NCBI GenBank assembly: GCA_944376265.1
Contig: CALWCD010000011.1
Span: 1 to 44,904 of the forward strand
From: an uncultured Clostridia bacterium
GTDB taxonomy: Bacteria; Bacillota; Clostridia; Oscillospirales; Acutalibacteraceae
Direction: 5' to 3'
Length of the DNA: 44,904 nucleotides
Shown here one piece after another: positions 1 through 7,291 of this stretch (the first letter of the stretch is position 1; each line of letters begins with the position of its first letter). The notes beneath the pieces were generated by a model that worked only from the letters and a program-made list of their open reading frames with translations, had not been told where the DNA came from and searched no databases. Both the position numbers and the translations under genes were made by a program.

Positions 1-462
1 GTCCTGATACAGGGACTAGATGGAGCTGAAATTGCACCGGGTGGCGGAAAACAGCCGGAACCGGTCCTCCTTGGCCTTGGAGAGAGTCTCCTCGTGGGGG
101 AGCACCACCCCGTTTGCAAAGTCCTCCAGCCGGACCCGGCACACCAGGCCCCGGACTTTTCTTGCCTCTCCCCGGTCCACCTGGGAGAGAAATTCCTCCT
201 CGTACAGGTAGAAGCCGGGCTCCAGATCCAGGCAAAGCACGCCCTCCTGCCGCCATTGGGCCAGCGTGCGGGCGGCTTCCTCATAGGGGTCCTCCCCCTC
301 CTTGGGAAGCTCCAAGCGGATCAGGTTGCAGCCGTTGCGGGAAAGGTACTCCTGCCGCTGCTCCTCGCTGATAATGTCGTAGGGCGGGCAGGTCAGGTCC
401 TGAATGTTCCCCGCCTTCTCCAAGTGGTAGCGCAGTGCCCGAAAGGGCCGGATGTCTGCCAT
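1..462 (-). pseudogene. DUF1015 family protein, interrupted by in-frame TAG and cut by window edge
   Basis: The N-terminal part reads MADIRPFRALRYH...CPPYDIIS...LPHEETLSKAKEDR...ATRCNFSSI, typical of the DUF1015 (SerC-adjacent, function unknown) family. The start at 462 is preceded by AAGGAAG. After residue 149 the frame meets TAG at 16-18 and then continues in the same frame as SLYQD to the window edge. Family members usually have a tyrosine here (NFS-x-IYSLY), so one base change of TAC or TAT to TAG explains the stop. I read this as one gene with a nonsense mutation or a sequence error, not as a natural 149-residue protein. The rest of the gene, normally a further 250 or more residues, lies outside the window. 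It is probably not functional as written. Confidence 0.75.
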
Positions 463-507
463 AGGGTCACTTCCTTTTCTGTGTTGCACAGGATTTCGGT
501 CCTCTTC

Positions 508-536
508 ATTGTACCGGTTTCCCGCCCCGCCGTCAA
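508..536 (-). promoter_or_regulatory. Promoter of the DUF1015 gene
   Basis: On the minus strand TTGACG (531-536) and TACAAT (508-513) are separated by 17 nt, 46 nt upstream of the ATG at 462. This is a good sigma-A type match. Confidence 0.6.
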
Positions 537-560
537 CAACCAAACCCGGGAAAACCCGAA

Positions 561-711
561 GAGAAAGCCGGCCTTTCGCTCCGCGAAAGCGAGGCCTTGC
601 ACCCCCCAAGTGGAAACGGCTACTGGGGAGAAGCTCGGTCTTTTAGGCCCCCAGAGTGGAAACGGGCACGGAGGAGAAAGCCGGCCTTTCGCTCCGCGAA
701 AGCGAGGCCTT
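561..711. repeat. 38-bp direct repeat with internal hairpin, two copies
   Basis: A 38-bp unit is present identically at 561-598 and 674-711. Each copy contains the hairpin CTTTCGC-tcc-GCGAAAG. The segment between copies also repeats AGTGGAAACGG (609 and 656). There is no coding evidence. The unit resembles the intergenic hairpin repeats elsewhere in the window only in general style; its sequence is different. Confidence 0.7.
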
Positions 712-740
712 TCAGGCCTCGGGGCTTTCTCTGGGAATTC

Positions 741-773
741 AAATCTCAGCCGCCCATCCGGCGGCTGAGATTT
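741..773. terminator. Perfect 14-bp hairpin, possible bidirectional terminator
   Basis: The arms at 741-754 and 760-773 are perfect reverse complements around the loop CATCC. The stem ends in AAAT/ATTT but no long T run follows, so termination is only probable. It lies between the divergent DUF1015 gene and the ABC cluster. Confidence 0.45.
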
Positions 774-846
774 CGCATTCCCGTCACAGGAACTTCACAA
801 AGCCCGGGTAAAATTAGGAAAACTGTGGTGCCAAAGGGGAAAACTC

Positions 847-875
847 TTGCAAATACGCCCATTTTGCGGTACTAT
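847..875 (+). promoter_or_regulatory. Promoter of the Gld-type ABC operon
   Basis: TTGCAA (847-852), a 17-nt spacer and TACTAT (870-875) lie about 75 nt upstream of the ATPase start at 951. Confidence 0.5.
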
Positions 876-950
876 GGTAAAGTTACAGACGCCGGAGGGC
901 CCAGGCAGGCCGCCGCCGGCGAAAAGACGGAAACAGGAGGAATCACGGAC

Positions 951-1997
951 ATGATAGAGGTCAAGAACCTCACCAAGCGCTACGGCCAGAACCTGGCGCT
1001 GGATCGCGTGAGTTTTAAAATCGAGGAGGGCACCATCGTCGGGTTCCTGGGACCCAACGGCGCGGGCAAATCCACCACGATGAACATCATCACCGGTTAC
1101 CTTTCCGCCACCTCCGGCGAGGTGACCGTCTCCGGGAAGAACACCCTGGAGGAGCCCAACGAGGTGAAAAAACAGATTGGCTACCTGCCCGAGCAGCCGC
1201 CCCTGTACATGGACATGACGGTGAAAGAGTACCTGAACTTCATGTACGACCTGAAAAAGACAAAGCTCCCCCGGGAGGAGCACATCAAGGAGATCTGCCG
1301 GCTGGTGAAGATTGAGAACGTGTATAACCGGCTCATCGGCAACCTGTCCAAGGGCTACAAGCAGCGCGTGGGCATTGCCCAGGCACTCATCGGCAATCCC
1401 CCGGTGCTCATTCTGGACGAGCCCACCGTGGGCCTGGACCCCAAGCAGATCATCGAGATCCGCACCCTCATCAAGAACCTGGGGAGAAACCACACGGTGA
1501 TTCTCTCCTCCCACATCCTGCCGGAAGTCCAGGCGGTGTGCGAGCGGATTCTGGTGATCAACAACGGCCGCATTGTGGCCGACGGCGCCACCGACACCCT
1601 GGCCCACGACCTGTCCCCCGACCACCGGCTGATTCTCCGGGCGGAAGGCCCCGAGAAGGAAATGGTCCACGCCCTGCAGAACGTGCCCGGCGTGGTGGAC
1701 ACCTACTCCCTGGGCGAGAAGGAGAAGGGCGTGTATGAGATCAGCGTGGAGTCCACCCCGGACAACGACATCCGCCGGGACGTGTTCGCCCTGATGGCCC
1801 GGAAGGGCTGGCCCATGGTGGCCCTGCGCAACACCGACCTGACCCTTGAGGACCTGTTCCTTCAGCTGACCAGCTCCGACGCCGCCCAGCTGCCCCAGCA
1901 GAAGGCAGCCGGTCTGGACCCGGACCAGGACCTGGAGTTTGACAGTGACCTGGCCCCGGAAAAGGATGAGGAAACCGAGAAAGGAGAGGAAGAGTAA
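951..1997 (+). CDS. ABC transporter ATP-binding protein, GldA-type
   Basis: This 348-residue cytoplasmic ATPase powers the ABC-2 exporter encoded downstream. Visible motifs are Walker A GPNGAGKST near residue 38, the signature LSKGYKQRVGIAQAL, Walker B PVLILDEPTVGLDP and the switch histidine in ILSSHIL. After the roughly 220-residue nucleotide-binding domain comes a C-terminal extension (about 225-315) of the kind found in GldA-like proteins, then an acidic tail. The start at 951 is chosen because AGGAGG lies at 935-940; the upstream in-frame extension is low-complexity repeat sequence. The stop overlaps the next start (TAATG), so the two are translationally coupled. The transported substrate is unknown. 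Gut Firmicutes carry this cluster without gliding motility. Confidence 0.9.
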   Translation: MIEVKNLTKRYGQNLALDRVSFKIEEGTIVGFLGPNGAGKSTTMNIITGYLSATSGEVTVSGKNTLEEPNEVKKQIGYLPEQPPLYMDMTVKEYLNFMYDLKKTKLPREEHIKEICRLVKIENVYNRLIGNLSKGYKQRVGIAQALIGNPPVLILDEPTVGLDPKQIIEIRTLIKNLGRNHTVILSSHILPEVQAVCERILVINNGRIVADGATDTLAHDLSPDHRLILRAEGPEKEMVHALQNVPGVVDTYSLGEKEKGVYEISVESTPDNDIRRDVFALMARKGWPMVALRNTDLTLEDLFLQLTSSDAAQLPQQKAAGLDPDQDLEFDSDLAPEKDEETEKGEEE

Positions 1998-2704
1998 TGA
2001 AGGCAATCTTCAAGCGGGAAGTCCGCTCCTATTTCAGCTCCCCCGTGGGCTATGTGTGCGTGGCCGCCCTGACGGCCCTGTACGGCTTCTACTACTACAA
2101 GGCCATGCTGATGAGCTCCTCCAGCTACATCTCCGCGGTGTTCTCCACCATGTTCAGCTTCAGCATGATGATCATCCCCATCATCACCATGCGCAGCATG
2201 ACCGACGACCAGAAGAACAAGACCGACCAGGCTCTTTTGACCGCCCCCGTGGGGGTGACCTCCATTGTGCTGGGCAAGTTTTTCGCCTGCTGGTGCGTGT
2301 ACTTCATCGCCACCACCCTGGGCGGCATTCTCCCCGCCATCGCCATGAGCTTCTTCTCCAACCCCGCCTGGGGAGAGATTATCGGCACCTACATCGGCGC
2401 TCTGCTCTACGGCGCCGCCATGATCTCCATCGGCGTGTTCATCTCCAGCCTGACGGTGAGCCAGATCATCGCGGCCATCGGCACCTTTATCATCTCGGTG
2501 CTTCTGATGTACATCGACAGCCTGGCGTCCGCCATTTCCAACCAGGTTATCAGCAAAATTGTCCAGTGGCTTTCCTTTAACGACCGGTACAGCACCTTCA
2601 CCCAGGGCATGTTCAGCATTTCCAGCGTGCTGTTCTTTGTGAGCGTGGCCGCTGTGTTCGTCTTTCTCACCGCCCGCAAGGTGGAAAGCCGCCGCTGGAG
2701 CTAA
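1997..2704 (+). CDS. ABC-2 type permease, GldF-like
   Basis: A 235-residue integral membrane protein with about six hydrophobic segments. It begins MKAIFKREVRSYFSSPVGYV, the typical amphipathic entry of GldF/ABC-2 permeases, and contains the conserved TDDQKNKTDQALLTAPV stretch. It should form the membrane channel of the exporter with the ATPase whose stop it overlaps. It is shorter than many ABC-2 permeases, but that is usual for this subfamily. The start ATG shares an A with the preceding TAA. Confidence 0.88.
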   Translation: MKAIFKREVRSYFSSPVGYVCVAALTALYGFYYYKAMLMSSSSYISAVFSTMFSFSMMIIPIITMRSMTDDQKNKTDQALLTAPVGVTSIVLGKFFACWCVYFIATTLGGILPAIAMSFFSNPAWGEIIGTYIGALLYGAAMISIGVFISSLTVSQIIAAIGTFIISVLLMYIDSLASAISNQVISKIVQWLSFNDRYSTFTQGMFSISSVLFFVSVAAVFVFLTARKVESRRWS

Positions 2705-2718
2705 GGAGGACACTGAAA

Positions 2719-4263
2719 ATGGAAACGAAACAGACGGAAATAAAGCAGCCCGAGGCCAACAAGCCTCAGGCCAAGAAGCCGGGGAAAAATCCCCTGAAGT
2801 CCACCCGGTTCAAGCGGGGAGGCATGGCCACCCTGCTGACGGTGGTGTTCATCGCCATTGTGGTGGTGCTGAACATTGTGGTCTCCGCTTTGACGGAACG
2901 GTTCCCCTCCATGGACATTGACCTGACCGCCCAGGGCCTGAACACCCTGTCCGAGCAGGCCCTGGACGTGGCCAAGAGCGTGGACCAGGACACCACCATC
3001 TACCTCATCGGCAGCGAGGACGCCTACGAGAAAAACCAGATCTATTCCTCCTACGGCCTGGAGTACAGCCAGGTGGCCAACCTGGCCAAGCGCCTGGCGG
3101 AAGCCAACTCCAAGATCAAGGTGGAATATATGGACCCGGACACCAACCCCACCTTCATCAGCGAGTACGCTGACGACAACCTGTCCACCGGCAAGGTGAT
3201 GGTGAAGACCGAGGCCCGCCATCGGGTGCTCACCGTGGACGACATGTTCGCCATGGAGCAGGACCAGACCACCGGCGCGGTGAACAGCTACTCCACCGTG
3301 GACAGCGCCCTGGCCGGCGCCCTGGAGCTGGTAAACCTGGAAGAGGTGCCCATTTTCACCATTGCCACCGGCCACAGCGAGATGCTCTCCAGCGACAACA
3401 TGGGGAGCTTCCTGGGGATGATTGAGGACCAGAACTTCGAGGTGCAGGAGATTGACCTGCTCACCGAGGAAATCCCCGAGGGCACCCAGGTGCTGATGCT
3501 TCCCACCCCCACCACGGACTACACCGCGGAAGAGGTGGACAAGCTGCGGGCCTTCCTGGACGACACCTCTCACGGGGACCCTGTTACCCTGCTGGTGTCC
3601 TGCTACCCCACCCAGGGCAGCCTGCCCAACTTCGCCGCCTTCCTGGAGGAGTGGGGCGTGAAGGTGGAGTCCGGCGTGGTGTATGAAAGCGACACCAGCC
3701 GCATGGTGCTGGCAAACGCCAGCGGCATTATTGTGAATGCCTCGGACGAGTACCTGTCTGACAAAACCTACAACCGGCTGGTCACCTACGGCAGCGCCCC
3801 CCTGACCATGGTCTTCGACGGCAACAGCAGCGTGGCCACCTACGAGCTGTGGACCACCGCCGATTCCGCCTATGTGGTCACCGAGAGCACCACCCAGGAG
3901 GATGTGGAGAACCCCAACACCGAAAGCCAGGTGGTGGCCTCCCTGTCCAGCAAGTACGTCCAGGTGGACGGCTCCTCCGTGGCCCGGAGCGTGGCGGTGT
4001 TCGGCTCCTCCAACGTGTTTACCGATACCTTTATGAACTCCACCTTCGGTGACGGCAACTACATCACCGACCTGATGCTCTACCTCACCAACAACGACGG
4101 CAGCAGCGTTACCGTCTCCACCGAGCGGGTGCAGACCAACACCGCCGACGTTTCCGCCACCCGCAGCACCATCGACATGCTGGGCATTCTCTTTGCCGCG
4201 GTAATCCCTGTGGTGATCCTGGCGGCCGGGCTGGTCATCTTCCTGAAGAGGAGGCACCTGTAA
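2719..4263 (+). CDS. GldG-like ABC auxiliary protein
   Basis: A 514-residue protein with a short basic cytoplasmic tail, a transmembrane helix at about 35-57, a large extracytoplasmic domain and a second helix at about 485-508 ending in KRRHL. The architecture matches the GldG/ABC-type uncharacterised transport domain family, which works with GldA and GldF. The extracytoplasmic part contains conserved-looking blocks TERFPSMDIDLT and FTIATGHSE. AGGAGG lies 10 nt upstream of the start, and the gene follows the permease by 14 nt. It is probably an assembly or substrate-engaging partner of the exporter; no catalytic activity is known. Confidence 0.85.
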   Translation: METKQTEIKQPEANKPQAKKPGKNPLKSTRFKRGGMATLLTVVFIAIVVVLNIVVSALTERFPSMDIDLTAQGLNTLSEQALDVAKSVDQDTTIYLIGSEDAYEKNQIYSSYGLEYSQVANLAKRLAEANSKIKVEYMDPDTNPTFISEYADDNLSTGKVMVKTEARHRVLTVDDMFAMEQDQTTGAVNSYSTVDSALAGALELVNLEEVPIFTIATGHSEMLSSDNMGSFLGMIEDQNFEVQEIDLLTEEIPEGTQVLMLPTPTTDYTAEEVDKLRAFLDDTSHGDPVTLLVSCYPTQGSLPNFAAFLEEWGVKVESGVVYESDTSRMVLANASGIIVNASDEYLSDKTYNRLVTYGSAPLTMVFDGNSSVATYELWTTADSAYVVTESTTQEDVENPNTESQVVASLSSKYVQVDGSSVARSVAVFGSSNVFTDTFMNSTFGDGNYITDLMLYLTNNDGSSVTVSTERVQTNTADVSATRSTIDMLGILFAAVIPVVILAAGLVIFLKRRHL

Positions 4264-4267
4264 GCCC

Positions 4268-5767
4268 ATGAAGAAGAACCTGCGCTATCTGATCATCATG
4301 CTGGCGGTGCTGGTGGTGCTGGGAGGCGGCGCGGCTTTGCTGCTGCTGACCCAGCCCACAGAAGCCGAGGAGGATTCCTCCTCCACCTCTTCCACCACCA
4401 CCGAAACGGTCATCGACCGGGAGGACAGCGAGATTGCCTCCATCCAGGTGGACAACCCCTCCGCCAGCTTCCAAATCCTGCCCCTGGAGCAGGAGGCCTC
4501 CCAGGAGGAGGACAGCCAGGAGTCGGTGCAGTTCACCATTGACGGCTACCAGGACTACGACCTGGACACCTCTGAGGTGACCGGCGCCGCCACCACGGTG
4601 GCCGCCATCACCGCCTCCAAGAACCTGGGAGAGCAGGAGGACCTGGAACAGTTCGGCCTTTCCGGGGAAGCCGCCACCCAGGTGACGGTCCGCTACACCG
4701 ACGGCACCACCGATGAATTTACGGTGGGCAATGAAGCGGGAGAGTCCTCCGGCCGGTACCTGCTGAAGGACGGGGTGGTGTATATCTCCTCCTCCTTCTC
4801 CGGCGCCCTGCTGGGCACCCCTCTGGACTTTATCCAGACCGAGGTCTACTCTGTGGATGACCTGGTGGAAGAGGTGACCGACGAGGAGGGCAACACCACG
4901 GAGAACACCCTCTCCGATGTGCTCTACCACGTGGAGCTTTCCGGCACCAACCTGGAAGAGCCCATTGTCATTGAATACGACGAGACCAAGATCAGCACCT
5001 ACCTGATCACTCAGCCGGTGATTGCCGAATCCGGCAGCAACCAGTTCACCGAGATGCTCTCCGCCCTCAAGAGCCTCACTGCCGATTCCGTGGCAGCGGT
5101 GGGCCGCACCCAGGAGAACCTGGAGGAGTACGGCCTGGCGGAGCCCTACGCCCAGATTGTGTTCAACATGAACGGCGAGGACCACACCCTGGCGGTCAGC
5201 GCCAAGAACTCCGACGGCAACCGGTATCTCATTGCCGATGACAAGGACATGATCTACGTGGTGTCCGCCGACACGGTGACCTCTTGGGCGGACGCGGACC
5301 TGATGTCCCTGCGGATGAGCTATGTGTGGCTGCCCAACATCAAGGACGTGAGCGTCATGACCCTCACCGTGGAAGGGGATATGGTGTACCGCTTCGACGT
5401 GGAGCAGGTGCTCAACGAGGAGGAATCCACCGAGGATTCTCCCTCCTACGACCTGGTGGTGACCAACGCCGGCGGGGAATCTGTGGAGTACGAGAACTAC
5501 CAGGACCTGTACCAGGCGGTGCTGTCTTTGGCGGTGCTCTCCGCCGACCAGTCCGACTATGACCAGGACGCCCCCGTGCTGGAAGTTACCTACGAGTACT
5601 TCGACGGCAGCGATCCGGACACCATTGTGTACTGCACGGTGGCGGACCAGACAGAGCGGTACGCCGCCCTGCTCAACAGCCAGTACAACGGCCTGGTGCG
5701 CCGCAGCGAGGTGGCCAAGGTGCTCACCTACGCGGAGCAGGTGAACCAGAACCAGGCCATCCAATGA
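4268..5767 (+). CDS. DUF4340 domain-containing membrane-anchored protein
   Basis: A 499-residue protein with one N-terminal membrane helix (about 5-27), a Ser/Thr/Glu-rich linker, then an extracytoplasmic DUF4340 domain. The repeated pattern of a glutamine- or leucine-led hydrophobic strand followed by YGL (EQFGLSGEAA, LEEYGLAEPYA) is typical of the family. It begins 4 nt after the GldG-like gene, as DUF4340 genes do in Gld-type clusters. It is the last gene of the operon, and an intrinsic terminator follows at 5868-5908. Its biochemical role is unknown; an accessory part of the same exporter is likely. Confidence 0.85.
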   Translation: MKKNLRYLIIMLAVLVVLGGGAALLLLTQPTEAEEDSSSTSSTTTETVIDREDSEIASIQVDNPSASFQILPLEQEASQEEDSQESVQFTIDGYQDYDLDTSEVTGAATTVAAITASKNLGEQEDLEQFGLSGEAATQVTVRYTDGTTDEFTVGNEAGESSGRYLLKDGVVYISSSFSGALLGTPLDFIQTEVYSVDDLVEEVTDEEGNTTENTLSDVLYHVELSGTNLEEPIVIEYDETKISTYLITQPVIAESGSNQFTEMLSALKSLTADSVAAVGRTQENLEEYGLAEPYAQIVFNMNGEDHTLAVSAKNSDGNRYLIADDKDMIYVVSADTVTSWADADLMSLRMSYVWLPNIKDVSVMTLTVEGDMVYRFDVEQVLNEEESTEDSPSYDLVVTNAGGESVEYENYQDLYQAVLSLAVLSADQSDYDQDAPVLEVTYEYFDGSDPDTIVYCTVADQTERYAALLNSQYNGLVRRSEVAKVLTYAEQVNQNQAIQ

Positions 5768-5774
5768 CCGGCAC

Positions 5775-5803
5775 TTGACAAAGAAAGCGGCCTGTGCTTT
5801 AAT
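5775..5803 (+). promoter_or_regulatory. Strong promoter upstream of the substrate-binding protein leader
   Basis: TTGACA (5775-5780), a 17-nt spacer and TTTAAT (5798-5803) start 7 nt after the stop codon of the DUF4340 gene. Confidence 0.7.
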
Positions 5804-5908
5804 GAAACAATCGAGGGGGAGCGGGATGGCCGCCCCTCACGGTTGGGACAGTGCCGCCAGCGGAATGTCCCTGCGGCCCCGGAAAAGGGCCGCAGGGATT
5901 TTGCTTTT
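5804..5908 (+). promoter_or_regulatory. Leader with terminator and competing hairpin (candidate attenuator or riboswitch)
   Basis: An intrinsic terminator has arms at 5868-5879 and 5887-5898 (12 bp, perfect), followed by TTTTGCTTTTT. It lies between a strong promoter and the lipoprotein gene. GGGACA at 5845-5850 can pair with TGTCCC at 5866-5871, which overlaps the first arm of the terminator, so the two structures are mutually exclusive. I do not recognise a known riboswitch class. The terminator could also serve only the upstream operon. Confidence 0.5.
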
Positions 5909-5949
5909 TCCCACACCACTCACATTTCGGAAGAAACGGGGGATTGGAC

Positions 5950-6954
5950 ATGAAAAAACTGCTTTGCGCCCTGCTTTGCGCCGGCCTGTGGGCCGCCGCC
6001 CTGGGGGGCTGCTCCAACGGGGAGGAACCTGCCCCCTCCCCCAGCCCTTCGCCGGAGGTATCCCAGACGGAGGAGAGCAGCTATAAGATCGGCCTGGTGC
6101 AGTACCAGGAGCACACCGCCCTGGACAACCTGCGGGAGGCCTTTATGGGCCGGCTGGAGGAATGGGGCTGCGACGAGACCCAGGTGGAGATTGACTACCA
6201 GAACGCCGGGGGAGACGCCGGCAAGGCGGAGGAGATCTGCCAGGGGTTTGTGGAGAAGGACGTGGACATGATCGTGGCCATCTCCACCCCCGCGGCCCAG
6301 GCAGCTTTGGAAGCCGCCCGGGGCAGCCAGGCTGCGGTGGTGTTTACCGGGGTGTCCAGCGGCGCCGCCCTGGACCTGACCGGGGTGACGGCCACCGGGG
6401 TGGTGTCCCCCCTGCCGGGTGAGGACCTGCTGGCTCTGGCACGCCAGGGGAACAGCTCCCTTGCCACCGTGGGCCTGCTGTACAACCCGGAGGAGCCCGG
6501 CGCCCGGGAAGAGGCCGACCGGCTGAAAACCCTCTGCACGGACCAGGGGTTGGAGGTGATCGAGTCCGCCGTCACCTCCCAGGAGGGGGCAGCGGAGGCC
6601 GCCACCAAGCTGTGCGCCCAGGTGGACGCCGTCTTTACCCCCGCGGACAACACCATCGCCCCGGCGGCCGCCCAGGTGGCGGAGGCAATGCGGGCCGCTG
6701 GAAAGCCCTGGTATGTGGGGTCCGACGCCATGGTCCAGGCAGGCGCCCTGGCCTCCATAGGCGTCACCGGCCGGGAGATGGGGGTGAAAGCCGCCGACAT
6801 GGCGGTGGAGCTGATCCAGGGCCGCCCCATCGACCAGGTTCCCCAGTACACCTTTGAAAGCTTCAGCACCTTTGTAAACCAGACCACTCTCACGGCGCTG
6901 GAGGGGTTCCCCTTCCCGGAGGAGACGCTCCAGGGGGCTTTTGTGTACCAATAA
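5950..6954 (+). CDS. ABC transporter substrate-binding lipoprotein (PF04392, TrpX-like)
   Basis: A 334-residue lipoprotein. It has a signal peptide with lipobox LGGC (Cys21), a Pro/Ser linker, then a two-lobed binding domain. Motifs IGLVQYQEHTALD, VDMIVAISTPAAQAAL, VFTPADNTIAP and GVTGREMGVKAADMAVELI identify the ABC_sub_bind family, which in Firmicutes often binds tryptophan or related compounds in TrpXYZ systems. No permease or ATPase follows: the gene ends at its own terminator (6967-6997) and the next gene is a recombinase. It must either share another transporter or act as a sensor. The start at 5950 is the only one that gives a signal peptide. The ligand cannot be told from the sequence. 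Confidence 0.85.
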   Translation: MKKLLCALLCAGLWAAALGGCSNGEEPAPSPSPSPEVSQTEESSYKIGLVQYQEHTALDNLREAFMGRLEEWGCDETQVEIDYQNAGGDAGKAEEICQGFVEKDVDMIVAISTPAAQAALEAARGSQAAVVFTGVSSGAALDLTGVTATGVVSPLPGEDLLALARQGNSSLATVGLLYNPEEPGAREEADRLKTLCTDQGLEVIESAVTSQEGAAEAATKLCAQVDAVFTPADNTIAPAAAQVAEAMRAAGKPWYVGSDAMVQAGALASIGVTGREMGVKAADMAVELIQGRPIDQVPQYTFESFSTFVNQTTLTALEGFPFPEETLQGAFVYQ

Positions 6955-6966
6955 ACAGCGTTTCAG

Positions 6967-6997
6967 GACTGCTTCCCCAGGGAGGCAGTCTTTTTTT
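6967..6997 (+). terminator. Intrinsic terminator of the substrate-binding protein gene
   Basis: A 10-bp stem (6967-6976 with 6981-6990, one G-T pair) around CCAG is followed by seven T. From here to the next promoter at 7207 I see no gene. Confidence 0.85.
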
Positions 6998-7206
6998 GCG
7001 AAAACCGGTTTCCAGCCAACCAGCGGGAGAGGAACCTGTCTGAGTAGGTCTCCGCCCTGAGAAACGGCTGGAATCCCCTTTTTGCCCCTTCTCCGAAATT
7101 TCCCGGAAAACCGCCAGCTTGCCCCGCCTGTTCCCCTGGCCCCGTTTCTTTTCGCCGGGCGGGAGGTTGAAAAAAAGTTGAACGAAAAAAAGCAAAAAAG
7201 AAGGGT

Positions 7207-7236
7207 TTGACACCGTGGGTTTTCCTGGCCTATTCT
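7207..7236 (+). promoter_or_regulatory. Promoter of the tyrosine recombinase
   Basis: TTGACA (7207-7212), an 18-nt spacer and TATTCT (7231-7236) lie 55 nt upstream of the start at 7292. Confidence 0.6.
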
Positions 7237-7291
7237 AAAGGAAAAATTTCCAAAAAAAGCGGTGTCGAGAAGCCGCGGGAAGGAGCAAGAA

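Noticed and set aside
2701-4269. Long minus-strand frames opposite the Gld cluster (also 4235-5764, 795-2006, 5920-7320)
   Set aside because: GC-rich codons leave antisense frames open. The translated products are His/Gly/Val-rich with no domains and no ribosome sites.
5804-5908. T-box, guanidine-II or peptide-attenuation leader
   Set aside because: It is too short for a T-box and has no T-box sequence. One ACGG is present but not in two ACGR hairpin loops. The only short frame (ATG at 5826) has a single tryptophan and no run of regulatory codons.
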